Source of the DNA: Zanthoxylum bungeanum
Lineage: Eukaryota > Streptophyta > Magnoliopsida > Sapindales > Rutaceae
Reading direction: 5' to 3'
Length of the DNA stretch: 64,000 nt
Assembly: GCA_019454045.1 (NCBI GenBank)
Contig: SKCR01047770.1
Coordinates: forward strand, 43,455-107,454
Of this stretch, positions 10,956 to 23,210 are shown one piece after another. The translations under genes and the position numbers were made by a program. Positions within the stretch are counted from its first letter, which is position 1. Every line of letters starts with the position of its first letter. A model generated the notes under the pieces. That model saw only the letters and a program-made list of their open reading frames with translations. It was not told the DNA's origin and made no database searches.

Positions 10956-11328
10956 ACTTAAGCACATAAACAGAGTTGGAATCTCTTAAGTCTTAACATA
11001 CACGGAGTTCCACAAAGATATTAAAACAAGAAAAAAAAATTGGGCAGATAATCTGATATTTATGAAATACCTGAAAAAAAACTATTACTAATTTGTCACA
11101 TGATATATAATCTAGTGAAGCAAGAATGATAATACAATCACTTCATTTTGTATGGGATAAGAATAAGAGATTGTGAAGGGAACCTATAAACAATTACAAA
11201 ACAGCTACTTAGAGAAACAATTAGAGTTAAAATTTCTCTTAGAGTAAGGATTCAGAGTAAAGATAAAAGAGTCATTTAGTAATGCATGAAGAAGCTCTTA
11301 CTGAAGACCAGAAAGCTAGTGGTTGAAG
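10956..11328. other. 3' flank of the FANCF-like gene
   Basis: This lies immediately 3' (minus-strand sense) of the stop codon at 11329. It should hold the 3' UTR. No polyadenylation signal could be assigned with confidence. Confidence 0.5.
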
Positions 11329-14300
11329 TTAAGCCTTGCTGCCACCAAGCATTAGATGAGAGCCACAAATATGAAATATGTACAGGCACCAAATTCTCTG
11401 AGCAAGTTCACCTAAGAATCATCACAGGTCAATTTCTTGTGTTAGATTTTAACAGAATGTCCATATATGACTGAGATAAATAAATATGTATCAGAAATAA
11501 ACGTGTAAAAGGGATTATTACATTACAAAAGACTAATAGAATATGTTTTGTTTACATATGATTCTCCTTTCATGTGCAACCATGTATGCAGAGCTTGTTT
11601 GCACCTAGAAGTTCAATCAATTATAACTGACCTCTGTACAAATATACTACTGCCAATTTCAAATGTTATTAATATGCCAGAAAACATTATGCTCACATAA
11701 AAATAACTCGTCATTTTGTATAGTACTAGTGTATCGTATTCTTTGTATGCAAACTACCCTTATTAATTAGCACTTCATAGGATGCATGTGTAGTAGGAAA
11801 TTTACACTTGTTCATCATACAAGGTTCAAGTAACTAGAGTAGGATAAAGATGATCTAATATGCAACAACACAGATTATTGTGTGATCATAATTTATGATT
11901 ACAAGTAAATGTCCATGACTTTCACAACCCAATTACTGTGAAAATTCCATTTCTTGCATGAAGGTAACTGTTCCTTGCATTTAAAGGTTCTTATGAGCCT
12001 GTAAGTCTCCCATGTCCTATCCAATTAAACCTAATGTCGCTGAATTAACAGTAAATCACACATTGCTTCAGTAATTATATAATCAGTAAACAAGATATAA
12101 GGATATTAATTAGTCTAACCAACTTATTATCTTAAGTCTCTATTATTTTCTCTCTTTTTATCTAACACAAGGCAATTCTTCTTTCTTTTTACTCATTTGG
12201 GATTCAACCTCATTCTTTGCAGAATTATTTGCAATAAATTTATTTGTTGAACAAGCTATTGCACGTGGGTGGCGTAGGATATGGTTAGAAACTGATTCTA
12301 TGGCAACAATTTCATGCCTTAGGAACATGTGCAGCTGCAGAGAAATGAGAGGTGAGGGTTGAAGATACTCACAATTTGTATGCTCCTTGCCATCTCGAGA
12401 ACAACTGCAGCATCTGCAAGCAAGAAAATTGTTAACGCTAACCGAAATGAAAGATGTCCAAAGAAAATTAATGATTTTGGTCCTTGTTACAATTAAGAAG
12501 AAATGGCAGTTAATAAGAAAACCTTGTCCTTATAGAGTCCCCCTTGAGTTGAGTCACTACTTCACTGAAATACAATCCATACAAAGGTGACCTGCATCAT
12601 CAACAAACATGAAACTAGATTAACAGTCTTCAGAGAAGGTTGGACTTTGGAGGACTGTTTAGGAAAGGAACATTCCATATTTTATAAAAACTGAATTTGT
12701 CCATCACCCAACTTTTCACTGATTGGGAGTTTTTCTCGCGCTTTTGCGTGTTTGTTTCAGCGGGTGAAGAAAGGAAACGACTATGACTCAAGGGACACAT
12801 TTCCATCCCATGTGAATGATATGAACAAATTTGAAGTCTATGGCAGACCCAGAAACAACATAGAAGAATCATAACACTACCAGGATGGAATAGCAACTGC
12901 TACAAGGGCAGGTGATAGTTTCCATAGCTGATGAAGCTGACCACTTAACAATCCAGTCAGATACTCGAGAATGCAACTTTCCTACTTTTAACCAGCAGAA
13001 AAGATCATAAGATAATAACATAAACAAAGAGAGAATATACAAGCACAATGATGTAGAGCTAAAAGCTGAAAGTAGCAGTTTTACTTGCTAATAAATAGAG
13101 AAGCACATCATAAATTATAAATCAACTGAATAAACGTATTCTCAATCAGTCTCAGCTTTGAACCTGATTTTGTGTAAAAAGGAAAAAGAACCACATGCTT
13201 AATCGACCTAGAACAATATCTTTGACCCTAGCTCTGCTGGAAATGAGAGGTTAGTAATTGACAATAGACCCGGCCACCGGTTCGGTTCGGTTCCGATTCA
13301 TTTTTTTTTTTAAAAATGAAAATTAATTTTAAAAAATAGAATTGGGATATTATTAATATTATCAAATACAGATAATGAAAAAATTATTATTGTTAATGTT
13401 TTCAATTTTATTACATTAAATTAAAAACGTGAACTAAAAATAAAAGAGCTTGAACTTAAATTTATAAAAACTTAAGCTGCCTACATATCCTCTTAGGGTG
13501 AGAGGAATCAAAGCTCACGTAGTTCCATTATATTTTTTTGGTAGTTAACCCCATTATAATTATTTACTCATCATCATTATATGTTTCTGTTGTTGATCCT
13601 TTAACTCTCGTTCCGCTTGCAGATGCATTGTCGAACAAGTTTTCAAAATCATCGGGGCCATCTTCTTGTTGTCTTAGATCAGCTCGGGTCTAATCATTAA
13701 CACATGATGTTGCTTCTAAGGTGTTTGGATGTAATGAAAACCGTCTCGCTTCCAAAATATTGCCTCCTAAGCTGAAGACTTGTTTAATCGCAATGGTGGA
13801 AACAGGTGCTGCCAGCACCCTCTTTAGCAATAATCGATAAAACATGATATTGAAAATGAGAGAATTTGAAAATATCATAAGATCGAGACTTAATTTCTCT
13901 TCTTCGTGTACCGACACTTTGGCCGCTCTCTTGGGTATTTGCCAAGGAGCCATACGGCTCCCCGCCTCTGCCTGCCAAAAACCAACAGCTAGTAACCGTT
14001 GGCCTTGGCAAGGCCAACGGCCACTAGCCGTTGGTAACGGTTCCAACCGGAACCGTGGAACCTTACGATTCCTTGAACCGTAAGGTTCCGGTCCAGTTCC
14101 TACGGTTCGGCTAGGGTGGAACCCTAGCCGAATCGGAAGGAACCGGAACCGTGGCCAGGTCTAATTAACGAGACATTAGAGTAAATATTAAATGCATAAC
14201 ACAATAATTACTTAATAATTTCTGTAACGAATATTTCCATTCCTATGGAACCCAAAATACAGAGTCATTCAATGAGGAATTGTGGCCCTGTTAAACAGTC

Positions 14301-17300
14301 TTGGTCCATGCAAAGCTTATTGAGACTCAGTTGGGATGCAATGCCAGCAACCAATGACCAAAATGGCATCAATAGCACAACCATAAATGCTGCTCAACAT
14401 TTTCGTGAGGTAAGACCCTTCAAGTTGACTGAAGCAGCAGACAGTTTAACATTTTTTAAAAACAAACTGCCAGCAAAATCTTCTCTGATGATGATTTAGT
14501 TATTAAGTAACAACACAAAATAAAACAATATTTTAGAATCATGAAATTCCTCAGATAAATTTACCAACCCGCATTAAAGGTACCTTTGAATTCACCATCT
14601 CCTCTTTAGAGTAAAACTTTTGCGACCCTCTCTCGCACAATTTATGATATTGCTTCGAGATGGAAAGAGAATTATAAGAAATTGACGTGAAATGTTCAAC
14701 TACACAAGTCCATCTGCTTGCTATGCATCCAAGCAGCAGGAGCTCCTATCTCAAGTGGGCACAAAATTATAATCATGCATAAAATTTAAATAATCAAAAA
14801 GTCACTGGAGAAAATTTGAATATCCTCATAATCTCATATATTAGGTATCAGAAGCAAAACAACTTAAGTCAACAATTGTTAAGAAAATCTCACATGCAAA
14901 GTAGGATTTAAATATCTATCTCTACATTGGTGCAAAAAAACATCAATGATCGATTTGTATGTCATGTTAGTGAATAGCAGTATAGATTGTGCAACACCTC
15001 TGAATTAAAAATGTCTTGTCCTAATAATGCAATTAATTACAAATGAAAGCTCTTGCAATTCTTTGTAATGCAAGACCTACATAACGCGCATCTGTTCGTT
15101 GCAGACATATAGGCACCTGGTTGCACAACATGCATGTCATGTAACCAAGCATCCAAAAAATTTATGAAGAAGTGCTGATCATTAGACGTAACCAAGTCTT
15201 TAAGAGATTGGTGGAATGTTTCGAATGACTTACAATAATTTCACTTAATTTATCATCACTGCCTTCGGCTGAAATATGAATCCTTTCCAATACTTGCACC
15301 CACTGAAACTTAGATGCAGAAAAGATCATACTCGCACCAGAGACCAGTCTGACAGTTCTCATATCAAGAAAATACAAGAGATTCTTTGATTTCCAGCAGC
15401 TCCATGTAACAAAATCAACCAAGGTGTCCACACTCCTGAGTAAAAACTAAAGCATGTTTAATACGTAGCTTCCTGATGAATTGTGCAGGATAACTATAAT
15501 TATCTTTCACCCAGTCAACCTGACTTAAATTTCATGAAAAATCTAAATGAACTTGGGTAATCATTTATAATACAATTTTCCCCCTTAAATTATGTAATTT
15601 TCTTAGATTCTCGTATAACAAAATGTTTAAAAAAATAAAGAGAAATAGATTATAGAGAACTAATGGATAACAACACTCTTCAAAGTTGAGCAGTAGTAAT
15701 AAGGGATCGTTTTTATTTTTTATTATTTCATGTAGGAACGGGTAATGAGGGGGCAATCAATTTTCAAGTTAACAATTCGGTTCCAGCTCTTTTATGAAAT
15801 AGACAATCAAACAAACTTTCAATAGGAATGATTAAATTCAATAATATCATGAATAGCCAACCACAAGTAATCAGGCTATAAAAGCATCTATATTATAGAG
15901 TTTTTTTGATAAGTTTGAAAGTCCCAAAGTCACCAATGATGTATTTGTTTCCTAGCTTAGACAGATTCACATCTATTGACTACTACAACTAAATTGATTT
16001 CCTAACTACATTTCCAGACCTGCATTGCAGATATTTATAAAAAAAGAGTCTACTCCAAACTAAGGGGTTTTCACTTTTCAGCATACAGAACATGCTTATC
16101 TATTTGTTCTTTTAAGCAGAGGCATATATTAAAACACTCAAGCATCTCGAATCTTCAAGACTTCAATTTTACATTTGATTGGTTAATCTATTTTCTGCTT
16201 AAGTATCTTTTTAGTTTTTGCCTATAGAAAATAGCCAACCCAACGTCCCAACCTGTCATTGTTAGTTGTGAAACATCAATAAATATCATATACTTTTATT
16301 CTCTTAGCTCATGCTACGTACCCCACCAAGGCCGAAGCTCTGTCTTGCTGCAAATGTTCTTCAACCAAGCTATTATCGGAACTAATCCAGTTATCACATT
16401 TGATAGCACTAGAGAGGAAATCTAAGCCAGTCTTGACTGTTGATATGCATGACACTGCAGACTGCCTCTTGAGGAATCTTTGTACAGCGATCTGTGTAAA
16501 ATCATCAGCTGTGGATTTCTCAATCTCCATAGTTGGAGCAATGTCTGAAGATGACATAGTTGAGTCTCTCATCGGTTCTTGAACCAAGTTAATTGAAGAA
16601 TCCAGAAGTGTCAACTTGCTGAGATATATATTGAGGCAATCATGCTCTTTTTCCATAAGCTCATTAAGATCCATCTCAATTGTTGCCCTTAGGAAAGCCC
16701 CAAGATGTGCATCGCTCAAAGGTAAAGCACGAGTGAAATGTTCTGATACAAAAGCTCTGCCTTTACTAAGAGCAGCAGATGATAGACGTGAAAGACCCTG
16801 ATCATTAAAAATCAGGGTAGTACATCAAGTTCAGAACAGTAACACATAAAATTGATGTAATAAAAGATCAAATATACTCCAAAACCTGAGGGAAGGAAGG
16901 ATTAGATGTTATTTCACTTAGACGTGCATCAAGTTCCTTCAGCGAGTCAAGGTAAATATCCGAGCTGCTCAAGTGACTAAACACCTAAACATTATCACTA
17001 GAAGAAATCAATAATGCTAACATAAATTGATTCACATCCTTATGGTAAAACTTAAACCAAGTAGGAAAAACAGCTACATAATCTAAGACTCATGGAATGA
17101 TGATTGGATGTATCAAATACAATGTACCCACTAAAGTTCACACTCTAAGAGCCAAAAGCACAAGCAAAATGACGCGAATAAGAAATCATAACCCTGAAAG
17201 AAACGACTACAGACCCAAAATTAAAGAGAAAAAAATTTAACAAAAATCACAGTTGATATTATGAAAACAGAAAGAAATACAATGTACCCACTAAAGTTCA

Positions 17301-17515
17301 CACTCTAACGAAACAAATACGGTACAACAGAGATTGAAGTTACTGACATTCTCAAAGAAAATACCCCACTGAAGAGCATTCTTGATGTTTTGGGCATCCC
17401 AGTGGGCGGGAAGGCCGGAGGATTGATACCCAGATGCCAGAATCAGTATATCTACAAACCCTTTAATCAGTTTCACAATCTCTTCTAAAGATATTTCTGG
17501 GTAGTTCCAAACCAT
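11329..17515 (-). CDS. FANCF-like protein (Fanconi anaemia group F homologue), 9 exons
   Basis: Exons on the minus strand: 17515-17348, 16984-16886, 16797-16322, 15435-15234, 14745-14584, 12981-12881, 12591-12523, 12413-12373 and 11411-11329. All junctions are GT-AG, phases match throughout, and the 1401 bases give 466 codons plus TAA with no internal stop. The N-terminus carries AHWDAQNIKNALQW, matching the WD-x6-ALQW block of vertebrate FANCF. A C-terminal SPLYGLYFSEVVTQLKGD resembles the FANCF segment around SPVYLGLL. A Cys-rich stretch (RCCSCSRDGKEH) and IWCLYIFHICG close the protein. FANCF is an adaptor of the nuclear core complex that ubiquitinates FANCD2 in interstrand-crosslink repair. 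That role here is inferred from similarity. Intron 5 holds a hAT relic and intron 8 an RNase H fragment; neither disturbs a splice site. The gene structure is near certain, the family name less so. Confidence 0.85.
12202..12330 (+). pseudogene. RNase H (RVT_3-type) fragment in intron 8
   Basis: Opposite to the host gene, the plus strand encodes SFFAELFAINLFVEQAIARG followed by WRRIWLETDSMATISCL. The AEL and ETDS spacing matches the RNase H-like domain found in plant LINE-type elements and related host fragments. It is a piece of about 40 residues without a start codon. It is a relic. Confidence 0.6.
13265..14163 (-). mobile_element. hAT-type deletion derivative in intron 5
   Basis: The termini TAGACCCGGCCACCGG and (reverse complement) TAGACCTGGCCACGG form terminal inverted repeats. 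Flanking 8-bp sequences ATTGACAA (13257-13264) and ATTAACGA (14164-14171) agree at 6 of 8 positions, as expected for an old hAT duplication. Both ends are rich in GGTTCCG/CGGAACC repeats. Inside lies the last part of a transposase gene on the minus strand. At 899 bp it is non-autonomous. Confidence 0.82.
13564..13990 (-). pseudogene. hAT transposase C-terminal dimerisation domain relic
   Basis: The minus strand encodes VLAAPVSTIAIKQVFSLGGN, then ILEARRFSLHPNTLEATSCV. This is the conserved hAT C-terminal dimerisation block (P-x-S-x7-FS-x-GG..R..L.P.T.EA). A TAG follows ND where the family usually has Trp, and the frame then continues acidic to a TAA ending at 13564. The DDE catalytic region and BED finger are absent. 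Confidence 0.8.
17115..17308. repeat. 34-bp direct repeat in intron 1
   Basis: The block beginning AAATACAATGTACCCACTAA occurs at 17115-17148 and again at 17275-17308, both inside intron 1. The copies are essentially identical and 160 bp apart, which suggests a recent local duplication or gene conversion. Confidence 0.85.
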
Positions 17516-18032
17516 TTTCTTCTTTATGTGTTTTTTCGGAGAATGTTCGAGGAAAGCTTAAACAATAAATTATTGGAATTGGGTGATAAATAAATTATAA
17601 AATGTAGAAAGAAATAAAAAATAAAATAAAATTTTCAATTATAAATGGGGCCGGCGGCTGGGCGCTGCCGTTTTGGCCAGGCTTGCCGCTTGTGTTTTCC
17701 CGCCTTCAAAATTTGGCCATATTATACGCGCCCGTTTTGGTCAGGCTTGACTTTTAATTGAAGGGAAATTTTCGTATTCATTATAATTATAAAAAAAAAT
17801 TATAATTATAATTATTTAATTGTTCTAAAAAAATTATAATTATTTTTAATTTGGCTTTCAATTTATTAACAAAAAAAAAATTAGTAATATTAATTGAATC
17901 TAATATTTATCCAAAAAAATTTATAATAGCTCTTTTAATTTTCACTAACTATACAAACAAAAAAATTCATGAAGAAATACAATCAACATTTAAATTATTC
18001 CAAGTATCAAAAAAAATAATAATAATAATAAC
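17516..18032. other. 5' flank of the FANCF-like gene, then AT-rich DNA up to element A
   Basis: The proximal part (17640-17760) is unusually GC-rich for this neighbourhood. It has CGCGCCCG and TGGCCAGGCTTG repeats and the E2F-like site. From about 17770 to 18032 it is A/T homopolymer-rich and holds no gene. Confidence 0.5.
17695..17704. promoter_or_regulatory. E2F-like site upstream of the FANCF-like gene
   Basis: TTTTCCCGCC matches the plant E2F consensus TTTSSCGC. It lies 180 bp upstream of the ATG at 17515 in a small GC-rich island. E2F sites drive G1/S expression of replication and repair genes, which would suit the predicted product. No binding is shown by sequence alone. Confidence 0.55.
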
Positions 18033-18540
18033 TGTTCGGGTCAAATTTGGGCCCAGGAGCAAAATCGTCATTTCGCTTCAGAACCAGCAAGCATTAAAAA
18101 CCCAAAGGCCCGACACCAATCACCCATCAGTCTAAAGAACCCAAAACAGAGAAAGCTCATTTGTAAGCTTATATTGGTACAAGTGATTTCACAAGCCCAT
18201 ACCCAAGAAAATATCTGACCAAAATGGCCTCATAACTTATCAGTTGCCAACCCAAAAAACGCCTGAACTCATAACTCTCTCCCTCTCATGGATCAGCCGT
18301 TTCCAGCATCCAACGAACAAACAATTAATGTATTAAATAAGCACACATCTCAAGAGCATATAAATAGAAGGGGTAATCCACAAGCAGAGGGCGGAGTTTT
18401 TCCAGCAGAAGTCTTAGCTCTCAAACTTGAGCTCTCAGCAGCAGTACTCATCGCTCATTCTACCTTTGTTTTGTAGGATCGCTAGTGCCACATGCTACAA
18501 ATTCTCGATTGTGGACCTTGGGAGAAAATCAGCGTCCACA
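18033..18540 (+). repeat. 5' LTR of element A (508 bp)
   Basis: Starts TGTTCGGGTCAAATTTGGG and ends CAGCGTCCACA. It contains TATAAATAG at 18359. Compared with the 3' LTR it lacks about 142 bp near 18441; otherwise the two are closely similar. Confidence 0.88.
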
Positions 18541-18543
18541 ATT

Positions 18544-18560
18544 TGGCGCCCACCGTGGGG
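18544..18560 (+). other. Primer-binding site of element A
   Basis: TGGCGCCCACCGTGGGG begins three bases after the LTR end. It is a common plant gypsy PBS. Confidence 0.75.
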
Positions 18561-18621
18561 GCTTAGCGATTTATAGCAAACAAATATCTCTCAGTCTACG
18601 ATCCTTGTAACACAGCTATTC

Positions 18622-19107
18622 ATGGCTTCTAGCAGTGAGCGGACACCATATCATGTGGCCACGTAGTTGGTCATACTCCAAGAACGATTACGTGTCTTAG
18701 AAGAAGAGAATCTAGCTATGCGAAGCTCCAACACAACTCTCCAGAAGCAATTGGAGCAAATCTCTTCAACTTCCCAACAACATGATACTCTAGACCATCC
18801 CAGCAATCCTACAATCCCAACCAATCTCTTGGGGGCATTCAACAATGTGGCAAGCAACAATCCGCCATCGGACAACCGTCCACCAAGTCAAGAAAGAAAT
18901 CAATATATCTCCCCAACCGACCAAGCACGGCAAGTTGCCTCCACCATGTGCAAGGAAATGCAGGAGTTCAAAGATGCAATTCTCTCCAGTCTACCTGGTG
19001 TCAGACTATCAGTGAGAAAAAGCCGAGTCGGTACTATCTCAGATACTCCATTTTTGGGATCCATTACTTCCATTGAACTCCCACTAAAGTTCAGTCCACC
19101 AGATATG
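18622..19107 (+). pseudogene. Element A gag, N-terminal part (split by Copia B)
   Basis: ATG at 18622 begins MASSSERTPYHVAT, followed by an in-frame TAG at 18664. A Leu/Glu-rich coiled-coil segment and a Ser/Asn/Pro-rich linker follow. The frame is interrupted after PLKFSPPDM at 19107. It rejoins in frame at 43420 as KLYDGFTDPDDHEN, the familiar start of the plant gypsy gag core, and stops after about 22 codons. Gag coats the RNA in the virus-like particle; this copy cannot make one. Confidence 0.8.
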
Positions 19108-20952
19108 TGTTGGACAATTATGACCCATAGCATCACTATTTGTAAAAGACATTGTGGTTTTTGTACAAATTAACTATGTGACAAAGGAAATTGTTATTTT
19201 ATCATTTTATAATTAGATTACTTGGATATATATAAATGATCAAAGTTATTATGATTAGTTCCGGATTGATAAGATATGAGACAATATTAATCCACAAACG
19301 GTTTAATCATTAAATATCTTAGTCGTAATATTATCGAGACTGGACATCGATAATGCAGAATATACTAGTATTACATTTGTGCGCGTAATGGAAGCTTAAC
19401 GGCATAGTTCTCATATATTTAAGTATAGTATACTTATGCAAGTGTGATATGAGGTTCTATTAGCCATTGGACCGGGAACATCTTCGCTCTGGATAGACCC
19501 ATCGGAATCTCATTGGTAGTATGACTATGTGTCTATGGGAATCCAAATCAAGGGTAGGTGTATGTGGTCTTAACCTGATACTTGCATCGCTAATACTTGC
19601 AACAATCAGTACGCTTTGGTTTTGGTCGTCCAGAGGTTTTGTGTACGCCTTTTATGGGTTTACTGAGAATCGTAATGTATTGGGTGTGATGTCAAGATGG
19701 AAGTATCACTTCAGTCATATGGAGATGATGATCACGCAGGGATACAGAACTAGTACTCTTAAATGCTGCAACTGTCGGGATGGTATGACAAGGTCATGAT
19801 TATCCGATTACAGAGACTAGTTGCTAGTGATCTGATATATGCTTTGTACGGGGTATACACAATTCCAGCCTTAGGCCTAGCATGTGACATCCGATACTGG
19901 ATCGTAATACGCAATACATTGTATACTATGTCTGATATAGATTATATATTCTTCGCTGAATATTTCTGGAGAATTAGGTAGGCACGGTGCTTTGCTAGAA
20001 GCCAACCATGTCTTGTAAATCGGTAAGAACGTGGTACGAGGTACGCACGTATTCGGATAGTCCGATGACCGTATTTACTGCCAACATATCCAGGGATCTC
20101 TTGGGTCACTTCCCAAATATTCACCGATGACATTTGACTCAAACAGAATTAATCTGGGATTAATTATGGGAGAGAAAATTAATCTGGGATTAATTACGGC
20201 AAGAATTTATCTGGATAAAATTCGAATAGAAGAGAGAAAGTGATTAATTTGGAATTAATTGATTAAGTAATATATTGGATATATTAATTGAAATCATATT
20301 TCAAAGCGGAATTAAAATTGGATTTTAATTCGGGCGAACGAATTAATTTGGAATTAATTCACAAGTGACTTTCGTAATAATTTTGTTAGGCATTATTATT
20401 TACTTAAATTGGATTTAATTACGTCGCGACGGAAAATTCGTTTAATCAGATTAAACGAACCCGAGTCCGAAGTGTGTTGAGCAAGCCAACTTGAATTATG
20501 AATTTAAGTGGTGGGGCCCACTAACTTACATCAATTGTCAACATGAGTGATGGAAGTTGTTGGGAGAATTTAATGATTTTTTCCCTCCAACACACTTTGT
20601 TTTTCTTTTTGGAAAAGATATACACCTTTTGCAAGTCAACTTTGGTATTAGGTTTTTGGAAAACAAAAATACAACTCTATCTTCTCCTTCATTGGTTGGC
20701 CGAAACTCTTTCTCTCTCTTTGAATTTTTTGTTGCAAAAATTTCAAGCTTGGTAGCACATTTGGAGTTGATTAAGGTGATAGGGAAACTCACATTTGGGT
20801 TGAATTCATTCAACAAAACTTGGAGCTTCATCAACATACAAAATTTTTGAAAACGCACATCCGTTCAATGTAAGTTTTTTCCGCAAACTCACTTGATCAT
20901 TCACACACAATATCATGTCTTAGAGATCATTGGCATGTCTAGGACATTAACA
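19108..20952 (+). repeat. 5' LTR of Copia B (1845 bp)
   Basis: Starts TGTTGGACAATTATGACCC and ends ACATTAACA. Between 20145 and 20360 it holds several near-palindromes of the form ATTAATYYGGRATTAAT. The sequence matches the 3' LTR over its whole length, with scattered substitutions and small indels. Confidence 0.95.
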
Positions 20953-20953
20953 A

Positions 20954-20966
20954 TGGTATCATGAGT
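20954..20966 (+). other. Primer-binding site of Copia B
   Basis: TGGTATCATGAGT starts one base after the LTR. It corresponds to the initiator-Met tRNA PBS TGGTATCAGAGC with changes. Confidence 0.8.
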
Positions 20967-23210
20967 CATATCTACGCATGATTTGTATTTAGGGTTTATG
21001 GACTTTATTTGCGGATTTTGTGCTTGGAGTATATATTTTTCCAAATTGGTTGTTTAGTTGTGTATTGATGATGATAAATTGGATTTGTGAATCATTGGAT
21101 TTGAGAAATTGGTTGTATCTAAAATTTCCCTAAATCCCTTCACATGGCCGAAACTAGCCCTAGAAGACTCATGGTGATTTTTTGAAAATTTGACAATTTG
21201 ATATGTTAATAGCGTGAAATAAATCTTGTATGTTGATTTAATTAGATTGAAATCAAATTGAGTGTTATTTTATGCCCTTTGCCGTGAGCTATAGCATGTT
21301 ATGATGGATTGATTTTGCTTCAATTTGTGTTGGACATGAATTGGATGATTAAAGCATGATTAATTAGTTTAATTTGTGTTTTGGAAATATTAGTTTAATT
21401 AATTAATTATGGTAATTACACTTTAATTAAATTAATGTGATATTTGGAGTATTATGTTAATAATAAATTAGTCTTTAAATTGGAATGGGCTAATTTGTTG
21501 TATTTGGGCTTAATGGGCTTGGTTGGGCCAAGCATGATTTTGGACAATTGGATCGGATCCAAATTGGGCCTAAAACCATTTCCATAAAGTCCAAATATAA
21601 CTTTTGGGCCTTTAATAATTTAATTGGGCCTAATGGGTATAAATCGATTTTTGGCAAAATGGTGATTCCTTATTGGGCCTTGGCTATTGGATTGGATCTA
21701 TATTGGCCAAAGCTCATGCCTAAAGAATTAATTGAAAGCCCATTGGACTTTATTTAAATTAGCATTTGATGCTAATTGGGCCTTTGAGATCCAATTGGAT
21801 TGGATTTGGAATCCAAGTCTTTAAGACACATAAATAAGTGTAATTATTTAATTTGGAATTAAATATTAATTAGTATTGAATACAAATTAAATTGGATTTA
21901 AAATTGTAGTTTGATATAATTCAAGAATACGTACTTTGAGTATTTATTCTTAAACGAGTTGGACTCGCGCAAATCAAATCGTTGTATGAACATTGGATGG
22001 GCATTAATTAAAGATTAATTAATTAGATTAGATTGATTGAATAACATGTTTTATGTGAATACTTGGATGTATTTGTATAAATAATGTATATCGGATGGAT
22101 ATTAGAAGGGTGAGGGCAATTTTGGAAATTGTTGTAATAAATTTGGAATTTATTAAATTGGACCTGCGTGTCCAGCCTATTATCTCTTTACTCTTTGTAT
22201 TTCTCTTCTAACCAATTCCCCTCAATGTAAATGAGGTTTCTTTAATGTATTATGTAATTGGGTAGAAGTATGAATAGTGCTAGCGGGAGAGAAGAAATTG
22301 AGAGATTTGTTCTATGAATAATTTGTTATATATCCATTCACATATCATTATTAATTTATTTGCGCCTTATTATGCTTTTAGAATGCATGTTTAAGGGTGT
22401 AAGATGAGACTTAATTAAAGATAATAAATTGGATGCCAATTTACGTGAAAAACCCTCAATTTAATATTAAACGTATTCCTTCCATTGAGTGGTTCTTTCT
22501 CAAGATCCAAGATTGGCTTTGATTTGTTAGCCAAAGTCAAGATCATTGTCCATCGCGAATGTGTTTGAACCACAGAGGCTTTGTTATATATCGCATGTCT
22601 TAGGCAGTTATGACTTGTTGGCCAAAGTCAAGGTCACTTCTGTACATCGATGTGGATTACGAAGCTTTCCCACTGTCAATGGGTCGCGCTTAACTGGAAT
22701 CATTAAGCTTGTTGAGCCAAAGCCAAGACTTAGTTGATTCAGAGGAAAATGTTAGGAAATATATATTGGATATATATTTTGGACTTGAAGGTCCACCTAC
22801 CGGATCTAGGAATTGGATGAGATCCAATTGATTTTAGAGATCTACCTAGTTAAGTTTCATACAGCTTGTTGGCCAAAGTCAAGGTTGTGTGTTATTTAAC
22901 GGGATCCTAGCCCACTAGGAAACTAGGTTTCCCGAGTACTCAACAGAGGGTTAGAGGCTCGCTGAAAAATAGTGGGAGGTCAGTATTAGATTTGCAATTT
23001 CATTTAATACTTGCCAAATACGCGCTTTTAAATTATTTTCGTCATTATATATTTATATTAGTTGGACTAATATTTTATTATTTTTATTGAACAGTTGGAC
23101 TGTACTCTTATAACTTCATTTGTAGTTGATTATATAGTTGGACTATAGTAATCATTACATTTGATTGTACATGATATCGTTGATTGGATAGTTGGACTAT
23201 TGCAATCAAG
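20967..23210 (+). other. Long untranslated leader of Copia B
   Basis: About 2.2 kb of AT-rich sequence lies between the PBS and the gag ATG, without a credible gene. A short motif, TTGGCCAAAGTCAAGGT, or a close variant, recurs at about 22522, 22617 and 22868. Confidence 0.7.

Noticed and set aside
12630..12896. 88-codon minus-strand ORF overlapping exon 6
   Set aside because: It is in another frame and mostly intron 6. The phase-consistent exon is 12881-12981.
14245..14499. 84-codon plus-strand ORF
   Set aside because: It lies in intron 5 of the FANCF-like gene, has no recognisable homology, and the minus-strand reading gave no exon with matching phase.
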